DNA of 64,000 nt, taken from assembly GCA_003313425.1 (NCBI GenBank), contig NHZP01000021.1, positions 558,001 to 622,000 of the forward strand. The letters run 5' to 3'. Made by a program: the position numbers and the translations under genes. This document shows, piece by piece, positions 1 to 11,859 of the stretch (the first letter of the stretch is position 1; every line of letters starts with the position of its first letter). The DNA is from Pseudopyrenochaeta lycopersici (taxonomy: Eukaryota > Ascomycota > Dothideomycetes > Pleosporales > Pseudopyrenochaetaceae). The notes under the pieces are model-generated. The model was given only the letters and a program-made list of their open reading frames with translations. It was not told where the DNA came from and made no database searches.

Positions 1-204
1 AAAGACTTGCATGTATAGGACCTCCTCTTGGCTCTTGAGATAGTCGCGGGTTGGCATGGGTGCTGGACTTGCAGAGTGCTCCATTGTGTATGGTGACGGG
101 GTTGGATTGGAGTAGTTTGATGCTGCTACAATTAGTAAATGCACTCAGCCAATTTGGTAAGGAGGCGAGGACGGCATTGACTTACGTGCACGCGAGTGTT
201 GTTG

Positions 205-235
<31 letters not shown>

Positions 236-774
236 TGTTGTTGCGGGGCTCGCTGATGGTCGAAGTTGTAGCTGTTTTGTGCTTGGGGATACGGCTCTGG
301 TACCATGCCCTGTATTGGCGGGAGATGTTGCTGGCGCGTTGACACTGGCAGAGCAAGCCCGCTGGGCGGTCCCATGCCAAAGTCATTGTTACTCATGGAC
401 ATGTGTGGTTCAATGTCCTCTACAGGGTACATCTCCCGACCACCTACGTATTCTCCTGCGATGATCCTTGATTCATCCTGGAACGCGATTTGGTAGTCGG
501 TTCCCTTGGGAATCAGATATGCGTTCTTCTCGCAGGTGGTGTCAAGGAAGTTCAGCTTCTTGCCCCAATTGCAGTCGCGCTGGGATTTGGAGCAGTTGTT
601 GCATGTTGGTTTGGTCTCGTCGCACTTGAGATGCCGTTCTCTGCATGTCAAGCACCCGGTGCGCGTCCGCTTCGGCTTGCCCTCGGCTGTAGCGTCACTG
701 TCTCTCTTCTTTGTCGGCACTGTCCTGTCCCCAGGCGAATCATTCTGAGGCGGCGGCGTAATGGTGTTCGCCAT
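1..774 (-). CDS. Zn2Cys6 transcription factor, N-terminal part (runs off left edge)
   Basis: Fungal zinc-cluster regulator, nuclear. Translation starts at the ATG at 774. Exon 1 is 774-186, an intron lies at 185-126 (GTAAGT donor, TTTACTAAT branch, TAG acceptor), and exon 2 is 125-1 and continues outside the window. Residues 41-68 form a C-x2-C-x6-C-x6-C-x2-C-x6-C binuclear zinc cluster preceded by the basic KPKRTR stretch. A glutamine run (about residues 178-192) sits just before the splice site. Exon 2 ends with the frame DYLKSQEEVLYMQVF, which resembles the start of the fungal_trans_2 regulatory region as I remember it. The target genes cannot be told from this fragment. The DNA-binding class is clear; the individual identity is not. 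Confidence 0.88.
198..243. repeat. (GTT/GCT)n trinucleotide tract encoding polyglutamine
   Basis: A run of GTT then GCT then GTT triplets on the plus strand, read on the minus strand as CAA/CAG codons for about 15 glutamines in the zinc-cluster regulator. It lies 13 nt upstream of that gene's 5' splice site. Mixed CAA/CAG use usually lowers slippage, but length variation between strains is plausible. Confidence 0.9.
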
Positions 775-2463
775 GGTTGAAGCGCTGTCACCGCATACAG
801 CGTACTGGAAGGCTATTGCTGTGCGGAGCGGTCGGTCCCCGTCTACTCTTCCCTCTCAATCGTTGAGGCGCTGTTCTGGCGTCGGCGTGCGGTAGAGTGG
901 AGTCGGCCAGGTTGTCGAGCGCGGGCGGGCCCAATTGCAGCTGAAGTAGAGGTGCGGTGCGAAGATATCGATAAAGGACCAAATGGGCGGCACTGTGCAC
1001 ACGTCGCGGAATTAAAGCTGTATCGTTGTGGGAGTAAGAATAGCGGGTGTATTAAAGGAGGGTGCGCTGCAGGCAAACGTTGCTGCCTTCACCAAATGGA
1101 GCTGTGTGGTGGGATGTCAAAGGAGAGTAAAGGGAGCGATCAATGGGCGTCGGCTGCGATTGCAGGGAGCAAGAACGCGACGTCGTTTGAAGCGGAAGCG
1201 CGGTCCAGGGCCGGAGTTGCCGCAGAAGAGTGGATTGCTATTCCCGGGGTGGAGGCAGTTGAAGTATCGGGTGCGTGTCGCGAAAAGCTGGAATATTGGA
1301 TTATGCCTGAGCGGGCTGGCGCGAATGCAGGCGATGACGAAGGCCGGAGATTCTCAGCGATGGCTGAGATCCTGGATCGTCCGGACAGCATGCAAGAGTG
1401 GCAGGTATAGGCGAAGAGATCGACTGAGGCGCTGTCGCCTTTGCGCAGCGCAACCACCGCGTCTGCAACGCCGTCACCAAGCTTTGAGATTCAGCGTGTC
1501 TGGAGAATATTGGAGAGACTCTTGAACAGTCACCGAGTCCAGGCGATGTGTCGTGAGCAGTGCGCGCCCGGTAGGCGACACTAAGCACCGGCCCAGTGCG
1601 TGCTTTTGCAAGGGAAAGCCAGGTGCGCGTCTGGGCAATGATCTGCTTTGGCATTCGGCGACGTCTGAGGAAACGCAGGGCATCTGGCCCACTAGCCATG
1701 AGCTTTTGTATATCATTGCTGCAGCTGCCGTTGCCCAGCGCATAGCCCTCCCTCATGCCCAAAGCCACCAGTTGATGGCGCTCGAGTCTCAGGGGAGCCC
1801 AGCACTTGGCTCGGCCATTCACAACCAAGGCCACCATTTTCTGAAGCCGAAGGACATGCTGAACTGGCAGCGAGCCCGTAGGAGAGGCCGCATACCCCTG
1901 TGTGTCACATCTCAGTGTGCTCCGTGGGATGACTACTGGCTGCATGCCCCCTCGTCTATTCTTGTTGGTTCTTGCAAATAAGCTACCTCCTAGAATAGAT
2001 CCCTGCAGCTGTTCGGCAATTGCTGCTCACAAAGCGTTGGACTGCATGAACGCCGCGAGACGCATCGGTCTCGACAAGCTCAGCTTACAGCTTGCCTATC
2101 GCTCTGTCCTTAGCCAGCGCACATTATTAAAGTCAGGCTTGGTGTATGCGACGTCATAGGCTTCTCACTGACTCGCGCGCTGCACTCGTGGGTAGAGCCC
2201 GCCCCCCAGCTTCCACTGCTACAATCTCAACAATACCAGCAACCAATCCCGACCTAAACATAGCACTGCGCCAACACCTAGTCAATACTGTTTCGCTATT
2301 GCTCGCGTATCGCTCGGCGCAGTGGGCAGTGCCTGCGCTGTGGTATTGCTGTACCTGTCACATCACATTTTGACAGCGCCTGGCGTACGATTTGGCCCCA
2401 CTCATCGTGTCCTTGACGATCCTCTCGTTCCGGCTTGCCCAAATCTACAACCTCAGCTCACAC
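775..2463. other. Intergenic region between divergent zinc-cluster and asa1 genes
   Basis: About 1.7 kb separates the zinc-cluster gene (minus) from asa1 (plus), so it should hold both promoters and the 5' leaders. Open frames here, up to 214 codons on the minus strand at 1301-1945, start with non-ATG codons or show no recognisable protein character. I see no tRNA, repeat or further gene. Confidence 0.5.
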
Positions 2464-4456
2464 ATGGCCATTGAGCGCCAGACTTCCACTCTTCCACCAG
2501 CTCAGCCCAGCTATATCCTCCGTGGCCATGCCTCGCAGATCCACAACGTTCAGTTCGTGCGTCAGAATACTCGGCTGCTAACTGGCGACGCCGACGGCTG
2601 GGTGGTCTATTGGAAAGTTGAAACCAAACGCGCACTAGCTGTTTGGAAGGCTCATCATGGACCTATCTTGGGAACAGCAGAATGGGGCCTGGAGAAGATC
2701 ATAACGTGAGTTTCATAGCTGCAATCGGCTTCTTACGTCTCTTAATCTGCAACATCACTCAAGTAGTCGTATCGGTTGGCGAAACGACACAATTGCTCGC
2801 CTATTCCTTCCCTATCAAGTCATTTTCTTCCCACGCTATTGTCTTGTCACGTTTCAAACAAGCCATAATAGTCTTCGTCTCAATGTCACTATGGAGCACT
2901 AACAAAGTACGACAAATTTAGTCATGGTCGTGATAACAACTTGAGAATATGGCAGTTGCGCGCATCAGATGAAACCACTTTGTCGGCCGTTCTTCCTGCA
3001 GAACAAGCGAAGAAGCAGCCACCAAAGCCATGGCTATTGCATACGCTTCCTGTCAACACGCTGAATTTCTGCGCCTTCGCCATGTGCTACGAGTATCCTG
3101 AAAAAAGCAAGTCGCGACATAACTTGACCTGCTCAGGAACGGGCTCTGCCTCTGAGAACTCGTCAAATGTGTCTATTTTGATCGCTGTGCCAGCTAGGGA
3201 TGATAAGAAGGTTGAAGTGTATCAGTTCCCAAACGAGAAGCTCAAGTACGTCATTCCAAGAGCGCAATCTACAGATACAGGTATGTGTAAACGTTGATAA
3301 ATCACTGCTCTGAATTCCGATATAAAGAGACCTCGATTTGGCATGGAAATAGTCCAATTGAAGCAAGGTTTTCTATTAATAACTCAAATATACAAGCGTA
3401 CAGCAACACGAACAATCGCTAATAGCGACAGGAATGGTAATGGCTGTGAAGCTTGTGCACCTACCATTTTCCAGTAATGTTCTGGTAGTCACCGGATACG
3501 AGGGAGGTCTTACTGCGGTACATAAATTACCCCGGAACAACGGTGGCTCAGCCTTGGAGCTGGCCCAGCTCGTATACTTGAGCCAACCCCACGCTCAGCC
3601 TATTCTCTCACTGGATGTATCGCCGGATGCTAAGCTGTTTTTCACGTCTTCCGCCGATGCCATCATTGCTGCACATCGTATCCCCGAGCTTCGACCTAGC
3701 GTTGATGACGACGAAGACTTTTCGATCTTCGAGCACAAGCAGAATGTCGTAATCCCGTCACAATCTCCTTCTGAGAGGCAAGCATCTATTGATGGTCAAG
3801 AACCGACCTTTGACAAGCCGCCTCTGTCAACTCAGCCTTTAGCACCTTTGGCGCAACATGCTGGAACATCAGAAGAATTATCTAATGCTGCTGTTGAAGC
3901 ACTCGACTTAACCAAGAAGCCTGTTGCACCAGCGCCATCTAGCCCAGCGATCTCCTTTGCCAAACAGAGCATTCTCCCATCTCAATCGCAGATTGGCAGA
4001 CCCGCTGGTCTCTCCTCACTTCTCTCCTCCGCCACACCACAGCCGAAAATCAAACCCCTTCCCCCACCTCCGCCAACAGTGACGATACAGGCCCCCTACA
4101 AGATCATTGACAGTAAACACGCCGGCCAGCAGTCTCTGCGTGTGCGCTCAGACGGTCGATTACTCGTCACGGGGGGTTGGGACACCAGGGTACGTATATA
4201 CAGCGCGAAAACACTGAAAGAAGTTGCAGTCTTAAAATGGCACAAAGAAGGTGTCTATGCCGTAGCTTTCAGTGAGATTTTGGAATTCTCAGATCTCACA
4301 CAACAGAAGGAGGCAAGCGAGGATGGGCAGGAGCTAGCCAAGAGAGAAACAGGACTGAACCGACTGCAGAAGCAGAGAGAAGAGCGGATGCAGCTCAAAC
4401 ATTGGGTTGCCGCTGGCGCCAAGGACGGCAAAGTCAGTCTTTGGGAAGTGTTCTGA
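2464..4456 (+). CDS. asa1: ASTRA-associated WD40 protein Asa1
   Basis: WD-repeat subunit of the ASTRA/TTT assembly, which in yeasts stabilises PIKK kinases (Tor, Tra1, Mec1-type) together with Tel2-Tti1-Tti2. Three exons: 2464-2705, 2922-3280, 3432-4456, giving 541 aa. The first intron (216 nt) and second (151 nt) are longer than usual here, but both have GT-AG ends and keep frame. The N-terminus has the family pattern of a WD repeat starting YILRGH, then [13 protein letters not shown]; exon 2 opens with [12 protein letters not shown], a typical Asa1 block. The C-terminus has [14 protein letters not shown] and ends [14 protein letters not shown] low-complexity Ser/Pro insert occupies roughly residues 290-415, before the last repeats. 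The ATG was chosen because it is the first in frame and directly precedes the conserved repeat. Confidence 0.88.
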
Positions 4457-4742
4457 AAATCCAACTTTGGGCGCAGGATGCAGTAAAGACGCATCGAGTG
4501 CGGCAAGTCTTACCGAGTTGCTGCAGATCGATGCAGATTGGCATATGCGGCGTTACGCTTGCGTGCAGACCGAAGGATTCTCTTGGCTTGCAGACAAGAC
4601 CCTGTCGAGAGTAATCAACATGTCCAAGTAGCCCCAAGCATCCAACCAGAGGATCATCACTCTCAATACAAGATCGACGTCCTTTGATGCGTACATTATT
4701 CATTGCAAGGTGCTCACGCCTGGATATCATAGTACTTCTACT

Positions 4743-7334
4743 CTACAACCTTGCCATAGACTTTCTCTTCCTCCTAGCTTTCGCTTTACTCTTCGTTTCA
4801 CTCACGTCGTCCTTGTCCAAACTCCTCTCATCGAATACTGCATCCCCCCAAAGCGACGCACCAACCAGATCTGCCAACTGCAGTACTCGCGTCTGCACTG
4901 TAGCGCCGTCTCTTCGGTTCTTGCCCTCCCTTCTGCTGGAGCTAATGCGCTCCGCAAATCTCCACAGTGGCCCATCTGCAATGATACCCTTGGTCCCACG
5001 CTGTGGCACCCATTCGTCGGCCAAGCGAATCGTAGATGGACTATTCTTGTCCTTTCCTTTAGTCACAAGAATCATGCCCTCTTCTTCAAACCTCGTGTAT
5101 GCATTCTTCAGCGTTTCCTTGTTCACAGCCTCGAAATAGCTTAAATCGCCTTGATGGTACAGCGTCTTTCCAAAGACCTGTGCGCGATCCTGCACAGATC
5201 TGGAATTTAGCCAGGATTCTGAACCGCTCTGTGCGTGGGTCAATGGTGGCGTCAACATCATGAGCGACATAGCGCCTAGCCAGGCAGCTTCGATGAATGG
5301 CCAGATGAGGAAGCAGTAGAAGTCGAAGTTCTCTCTTCCTTGGCTTCGTTCTGCATCGCTAAGTTCGACAAAGTCAACTTTCTCTTCGCCAGCTTCCGTT
5401 GTTGACCGTGTGACTTTTATCACGTTGTCAGCCTCCAAGCCTTCGAGAGTTTTGGCCAGGTTGACATCTAGGCCCTCTGTCGGAAAAATGAACTCGCCCC
5501 GGAACAGCTGCGATAGGAAATAGACTTGTGCGTGTAGATCGCCATAGGAAATGCGTTGGTATTCCGGGCCGCCGCCTTGTTTGACATGTGTATAGAGCGC
5601 GGCCGAAACGAGGGACTGTAGGATAAAGAGGTGGATAGTCATGTTGCGATAGAAGGACAGCTGGAAACTACGAATCGTCAGTATCGTGACTTGTGTCTGA
5701 GGAAAGATGAGGGGACTTACCGGTCGACAGCGTAGAAGGTATCCTCAGGTAATCCAGGAACAAGTCCTACGAGGCCGGGACCAAGCACTTCGAGTGCTCG
5801 ATCAACGACTACGCCAGTAGGCAGATTGCCGAAGTGTGCGACTCTACCACCTTGCGCCCTGACACGATCACTCAACCACTCTACTCGTCTGATGAGCTCT
5901 GCCTTGCCGACTCCTCGCCCTCTGAGAGTGAGTAGCACAGTACCAACAAGGGCCGTCGGCATTACCACCGACACATCATTGATCTCAGAGAGCACTTTGT
6001 AGCCGAGAGTTCTCAGCAGTCGCAATCGATCTTCCTTTGTGTCTAATTGTTGAGGAAGTTTGCTGAAGCGTTCGCGTTGTTGATTGATAAATGTGCGTAG
6101 TGACCACGGTTCATGGAAGCGGACATCTACCCGCCCAAGCTTCAGCGAAAGAACCGAAGAAGCGGAGAGGAAGTCCATGAGATTCTCTTTGGGCTTCGGT
6201 TGACCGAGGAGTTCGCTGATATACGAGCTACGTGTTGTCAGTACTACAATTCGTCATTGCATAAGGAAGAAATACATACTCGACCTCGATAACCTTGTCG
6301 TACTGCGTCGACACGGGACAAATGATTGCATCTTCTACCCTCCCACTCGCAATACTATCGAGCATGTAGCTGAGGATGCCAAACTTTGGCGGCAAGAGCT
6401 TCCCGGTCCGACTCCTTCCCCCTTCTACGAAGCACTCTAAATTATAGCCACACTGCAGAAGGGTATCGATATATGCTTGTACCAGCGTTATGTAAAGCTG
6501 ATCGTCGCCAAAACTCCTACGTATCCACATGGCGCCTGCATGTTGTAGAAACGATCCCACGACTGGAAAGTTGAGATTGTCGCCCGACACCACGGTGGGC
6601 AGGGCGAGGCCCAAGCGGTAGCAGATGATTTGTAGAGAAACGTAGTCGACATGTGAACGATGGCATGGCAGGAAGATGATCGAGTGCTTGTCTTTGGCGG
6701 CCTTCTCAGCAACGGAGCGGAGACGCAGCACTTCCTCACTCGAGACATGAACACCTTGGTGATATGCTCGTGTCAAGAGCTGCGTAGCGAAATAATATGC
6801 ACCCCGAATGAAGCCTTTACTTTCCATCTTGCAGATCATATTGTCTGTCCACGATTCGCTGACTTCCATGAGCGACTCTTCGATCTGCGCCCTTCTCTTG
6901 ACTTTTCTCTCCTGCTCGCTCACACCACCAACGCCCTGTAGCGCTTCTTCGCCCAGCAACCCTTCTTTCGCCTCGACTTCTACTCGTTTTGTCGCAAGCT
7001 CCCGCACTTTGGCAACGAGCATTGGACTGCTCAGCACCCGTGCCTTCATGTCCTCGCTGAAGCCCGAGTAGAACTCAGGCTGCCCAATGTGGTCGTCAAA
7101 GGACCGCCATCCCGAGCCGGAGAAGTGCAGTGAAACTTCGCGTATAAAGTCCAGCGGCGACGAGCGAAAACGCGCCATTCTGTGTATGAGATTCCGATCG
7201 GGAGACTCATTGTAACCGGCTGCATGTAGGTGGACTTGGTCGTCGGCAGTTATGCTGAGATCGGGAGCTTGCTCGGCGGAGGAGGCGGAGGCGGAGGCGG
7301 AGGAGGATTTGCGGATTTTCTTTGCGGACGTCAT
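4743..7334 (-). CDS. Glycerol-3-phosphate/DHAP acyltransferase, PlsB-GNPAT family, with PTS1
   Basis: Acyltransferase of the GNPAT/PlsB family, which acylates dihydroxyacetone-phosphate or glycerol-3-phosphate at the first step of glycerolipid or ether-lipid synthesis. Exons 7334-6280, 6227-5721 and 5667-4743 (introns 52 and 53 nt) give 828 aa. Catalytic motif I HRSHVD is at residues 225-230, block II GAMWIRR at 267-273, block III FVEGGRSRTGK at 302-312, and block IV ICPVSTQYDKV follows. The protein ends KRKSMARL; the ARL tripeptide fits the PTS1 consensus [SAC]-[KRH]-[LM], so peroxisomal import is expected, as for animal GNPAT. A Ser/Ala run near the N-terminus comes from a GGAGGC repeat. 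Whether DHAP or G3P is the substrate cannot be read from the sequence. Confidence 0.88.
7277..7307. repeat. GGAGGC microsatellite in acyltransferase coding sequence
   Basis: Imperfect tandem GGAGGC units, read on the minus strand as alternating Ser and Ala codons (about residues 10-20 of the acyltransferase). It lies in a poorly conserved N-terminal extension. Confidence 0.8.
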
Positions 7335-7792
7335 CTTGCGCGACAGACGCGTTCGACTCGCGATATGAGAGGGCTCGCAGAAGTGCTATGAAGAGGAGGG
7401 CGAACGTGGAGAGGTTGGTTGTTCGATGTGTTCGGAGCGCATTGGTCGCGCACTATGACTGTTGAGTCAATTGCGAACGGATGTGCCTGGGACGTTAAAG
7501 GGTTTTGTCATATTAGGAAATGGCAAGGATGGGCGCGGCTTGAGGAGGCGATGGTACCCAAGCTCTCAAGATCCCGTCCACTTCCCCAGTCCATCACATG
7601 CCTCGGTTTGTGGGGAAGCCACGCCGGGATGACAGCCATCTCCGATTCGCTACCACGATGAACTTTATGAGTGACATTTCTTATCCCTGGAGGATAAGCT
7701 AATTAGGTTCTTATTACCAACAGTCAGGTCCGAGTGCACAAGACAAAGTAGTTTATTCACGATGACTGTTTTAGTGAGTATCTAGCTGGTGC
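7335..7792. other. Intergenic region between acyltransferase and AP-3 beta
   Basis: 458 bp between the start of the acyltransferase gene and the stop of apl6, both on the minus strand. It should contain the acyltransferase promoter and the apl6 3' end. Nothing else is recognisable. Confidence 0.5.
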
Positions 7793-10535
7793 CTACTTCA
7801 CCAATCGATCTCCTTCATCCCCGCTCTCGCTTTCTGTCTCATACTCACTCTCTTCCTCGTCTGTCTCCTCTTCGTCTTCCTCTTCGTCATCTGTCTCTTC
7901 CTCGCTTGAACTCTCCTCCGCCAACCAGTCATCAAGCGTCTTCTCCTTCTGCTTCTCCTTACCCCCAACGGCACTAGTACCATTATCCCCGCCCATGCCA
8001 TTCAGACTCCGCGGCGACAGCATGCTATCAGGCGTCGCCCGGCTGCTTGAGCCTGCCGCAGCATCAAGCCTGTCAGCTGCAGACATGTTCCTTGCCGCTT
8101 CGTATGTTGAGACATAAGTCGAACTAGCCAACGAAGCACTTTCGTCCCTCAGTGCGGGATCCGGCTCATTGCCCTCCTTGACCCACTTCGGAACGTCTTC
8201 ATACCCTCGGAGACCGCCAACCCCGCCTTCATCACCGATGACAAGGCTCGCGCTGCCGAGAACGTAGTCTTTGCGAGTCTCGCTTGGGCTTGGGATGTGT
8301 GGGACGGGTTTGGGTGCAAGGAGAAGAAGTGAAGCAAGTTGTGTGGATGTAGGAGAAGCGAGAAGTGACTTGTAGACACGTGCGCGGTCCCGGAGATCAT
8401 ATGAGGTATCGTAACGTACGAGGAGAAGGATGTAATTGTATAGCGCTTCGATTATGTGCGGCTTCTCTTGTTGAGATTCTGTTGGTGGCGGTGGAGTTGA
8501 CTCGAGATGCTCGTCTCTGAAACCCCCTTCTTCCTGATAGTCGTCTAGTAGAGATTGATTCGGTTTCGGTTCTTCAACTTTAGCTGGCTCAGGCGGCGGG
8601 TTCGCGCCCAAATGGTGTACATAAACCTTCGCCGCCAATAGTACGATCTGAAGCTTTGCGGGCTCAGCTTCATCAGCGAATCCTTTGACGAGGATACGTA
8701 AGACGTCCGCGGCTATGTTATTTTCGGGATCGATGCCGGCAAATTCGCCCACCAGCCATATAATGCTGGCTCGTGCTTGCGGGCTGGTTGCAGCGTCCAA
8801 GTGTTTTGCCAATCGGACTACAGTTGTGCGGTGAGCGTTGGGATCTCGTTGGATCAGATGTCGAATGACTTCCAGAGATTCCGCTACTAAATGAGCGTCC
8901 GCTGAGCCGATGTGCTTAAGGAGAAGCTTTAAGCACCTTGCTGACGTCTGCGGAGTCGTCGCGGGGCTTTGTGAACAGCGTCCGATTGCTCGCACTGACT
9001 CCTTGACTAATGCTGGATCCAGACTTCCTGAATGAGAGAAATGGCTAAGCTCGGCCAATATCAAGCTTTGTAACCGCAACTGCGCATGAGGGAAGATCAA
9101 CGTCAGAAGTTCTAGCTTTAATCGCCAAATAGGCGGTGCGTCCGTTGAGCGAACTAGGAAATGTGTATAGTACTTGACAAACGGCTCCGGATGTGTGAGG
9201 CAGACCTGCACAATGTTGTACAGCGCTACATGCTGAATGTCCCCTGCAGATCGCAAAAGGGATACTAAAGGTCCAATGGCGTGAGAGAGGTATTCAGGCG
9301 TGCCGAGATAGAGGTACGTTCTCGCTACCGCTATCACCACGGCAGAATTTCGAGACTGTAGGAGCGATTGACAGCCTTTGAGCAGCAGTTCGAGGTCCGG
9401 ATCGAGTATTGCTACTTCTTCCATATCTTGCTCGGCCTCCTCTTCCTCCTCGCTTTCTGAATCGTAGAATCCTTTCGTTGACTTGATAGGCTTCGAATTC
9501 GTGTCAACGTTACTCGCAGCTTTCTTGACCTTCCTCGTCTTACGCGGGAAACATTTCCTAGCGTAGACTATCATGAGTCGCAGTGTTGCCAGTTGCCCCC
9601 ACTCATCCATGTCAGCCAGCTTTCGCACCAACGAACGATAGTGCGGGTGTATGAGATCCAGACGATCTGGACAGAGCTCCAAGAAAGAAGCAACCGCAGC
9701 TCCAGTGACGAAATATTGCTTGTCTCCCAGCAATGTCGAAAGGTAGTCCAGTAGTTGTGGTTCCGTGTTTGGGTCCAACCTGTAGCACTTTGGTATAGCC
9801 AGAGCCGCAGCTCTTCTCACGAACGGCGACATGTCTCCTGACCCCCGCTTGATACCCAAGCTCACGATCTGGCTAATCACCGGCACCCTTATACTAGACA
9901 TGACCCGTAATGCGAGCGCGCGCAGCTGTGGGTTGGAATCTGTGAGGGACTTCTGTATCGTGTTGATGGAGAGGAGGGCAGTGTCTGGTTCGTGTTCGGC
10001 ATGCTGGAGGAGGTAGATGTACACGAGCTTCTTGACTTGGAGCGACGGCGAGGCGACGTTCTTGATTACATGGGAGAAGAAGGGGAGAGTCTGCGAGAGA
10101 GGCTGTCGGTATGACATCTAGATGCTCTGTAGTCAGTTACTACCCGTCTCTATCCATTCCAGACTCTATTCGATATTCCCAAGTCATGGCGGGGCAGGTC
10201 CTACCGTGACGACTCTTCGCAATCCTTCCAGCACATCGCGCTCCGTTCGACTGTCCAGTAGCTTCTTGAGCTGGCCCGAGGGCAGCTCCCGTGTCGGCGG
10301 CCTACGGGCATTGCTGGCATCGCGGGCGGCTTCGAGGGTGAGGTCGCGAGCTGTTGAAAGCGACCAGTGAGCAAAGTTGGACGGATGCATTACAGCCACC
10401 AGAACTTGTCCACATGCTTGAAGTTGCGAGCAGACAGAAAGTGAAAGAACATGTGTGACAGATTCTGCGCACGCAAAGTGGGAGCTAGCTCTTACCTGTC
10501 TCCAGCAAGCTCGAAATGCGACTGATAGACTCCAT
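7793..10535 (-). CDS. apl6: AP-3 adaptor complex subunit beta (Apl6)
   Basis: Large beta subunit of AP-3, the clathrin-independent adaptor that sorts cargo from Golgi/endosome to the vacuole. Exons 10535-10496 (40 nt), 10350-10205 and 10117-7793 give 836 aa, a normal length for fungi. The short first exon encodes MESISRISSLLET, and exon 2 contains LLDSRTERDVLEGLRR; splicing to exon 3 at an ATG codon restores the adaptin trunk (LPFFSHVIKNVAS, then VKKLVYIYLLQHAE). Armadillo/HEAT-like helices fill residues 60-600. The C-terminus is an acidic Ser/Glu hinge ending EGDRLVK, without a folded ear domain. Introns are 145 and 87 nt. Confidence 0.94.
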
Positions 10536-10876
10536 GGCAGCCACCTACGCCCTTGCGGCAATTGGGTCCGCGGCGCGCGCCTGCGTCTCGGTGTGGCTCT
10601 CGGGTTCTGCTTGAGCGGTGTCAAATATGCAGAGTCAGGCAAGGAATTCGAGACGAACTGGTTCTGGCTTCGGTGAAGTGGATGATCGTGCCAGGCGTGC
10701 ATGCGCTTGGGCGGTTTGGTGGACATGGACGTGATCCCCCACTACACTCGCGGAGCCGGATTTCATTCCGAGTGGCGTAACCGACATCAAACTGCACTCC
10801 TCTACGTACCGACCATTATACCGACAGGACACATGCACATGGCCGCTGGAATACTTGCCCGGATCGAACTGGCAGT
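10536..10876. promoter_or_regulatory. Short divergent promoter, apl6 / unknown conserved gene
   Basis: 341 bp between two divergent start codons. By position it must carry both promoters. I see no canonical TATA or other distinctive element. Confidence 0.45.
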
Positions 10877-11620
10877 ATGGCTTCCGTGCCGACTGTGCTT
10901 TTTCCGTTATCGCTCCCCAAATTACTTGACCACATGCTCGCCACGCAGTCGGGTACAGCTTCCACCATTCTCATCATCTGCTCCAGCCGGGATACTTTCC
11001 TTGGAGAACTTAACGAGTCACTACGGCAAGATGACGGCGAGGATGGAGCAGCTGGATTAGAGCAGCTGATCACGCCGACTCTACACAATCTGTTCACAAC
11101 ACGGCACGTCAAGCTGGCTTTCTGTGCGTCCGTGCAGATGTTATTGGCTTACCTGACTGCATATTGCACGACTGGGTCTAGATGTGGCGATGATACCGGG
11201 AAAAAGGAAAGACTCGTGCTGGTGAATCCACTCGCGCTGCACTCGTCAACATCGTCCTTCTCAGCCCAAGGGCTATCGAGGACCTTTGCAACAGCAGTAG
11301 AGACTGCGATCAGAACGGGTGTTGTGCTTCACGTTGTGGAATGTCAAGGAAAGCACGTAATCCCTGAAGATGACGAGAAAGAAGAAGAAGAAGAAGATAC
11401 CGACATGGACGAAGTACACGGAGAAAGCCTCGTCGAAACTAAGGAAGCAGATCCATGGGATCAGGAAGTGTCCATCTTGAACGTCTCGACTCGGAGATTT
11501 GGATCTAATACCGGCGAGAGGGCTTGGGTGGGCCGGACTGTGAAGGCAAAGAGGATTGCAGGGAGATGGTTCCACTTTCACAACCTTGAAGATGGCCAAA
11601 TACACGGATGCCCAGGATGA
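10877..11620 (+). CDS. Conserved fungal protein of unknown function, possibly a degenerate RecA-like fold
   Basis: Single-exon frame of 247 aa starting MASVPTVLFPLSLPKLL. A hydrophobic strand (ILIICSSRDTFL), a central segment (TTRHVKLAFCASVQMLLAYL) and a later strand (LVLVNPLALH) alternate with helices in the way of a RecA-like or Rossmann-like domain, but no Walker A motif is present. A Glu/Asp stretch around residues 168-180 is followed by a basic C-terminus (RRFGSNTGERAWVGRTVKAK). I recall similar unnamed proteins in other Pezizomycotina, but that is memory and not a search. Function unknown; a divergent Rad51-paralogue or Elongator-like subunit is only a speculation from the fold pattern. 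Confidence 0.7.
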   Translation: MASVPTVLFPLSLPKLLDHMLATQSGTASTILIICSSRDTFLGELNESLRQDDGEDGAAGLEQLITPTLHNLFTTRHVKLAFCASVQMLLAYLTAYCTTGSRCGDDTGKKERLVLVNPLALHSSTSSFSAQGLSRTFATAVETAIRTGVVLHVVECQGKHVIPEDDEKEEEEEDTDMDEVHGESLVETKEADPWDQEVSILNVSTRRFGSNTGERAWVGRTVKAKRIAGRWFHFHNLEDGQIHGCPG

Positions 11621-11859
11621 TGAGTACCTGGGAGCACAGAACTGGAAATCCCAGAAGCTTCGGTTGCAAAGGTACAAAGATCATATTGAGTTGGACCTAA
11701 GCCATCAGTCTGAATCATCGACATCGCCAGCCGTCGCATCGTAATTTTATGGGTGCTCCGCAACCTCGGATATCCACCGCCACTAGCCAAAATGGCCCAC
11801 CTGCCAAACGCAGTCATACCATATGGGATCCTCCAATACTTTGAGATTTCATTCAGAGC

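Noticed and set aside
1301..1945. 214-codon minus-strand frame upstream of asa1
   Set aside because: Overlapping frames on the other strand, unremarkable composition and no motif; likely random in a GC-rich leader region.
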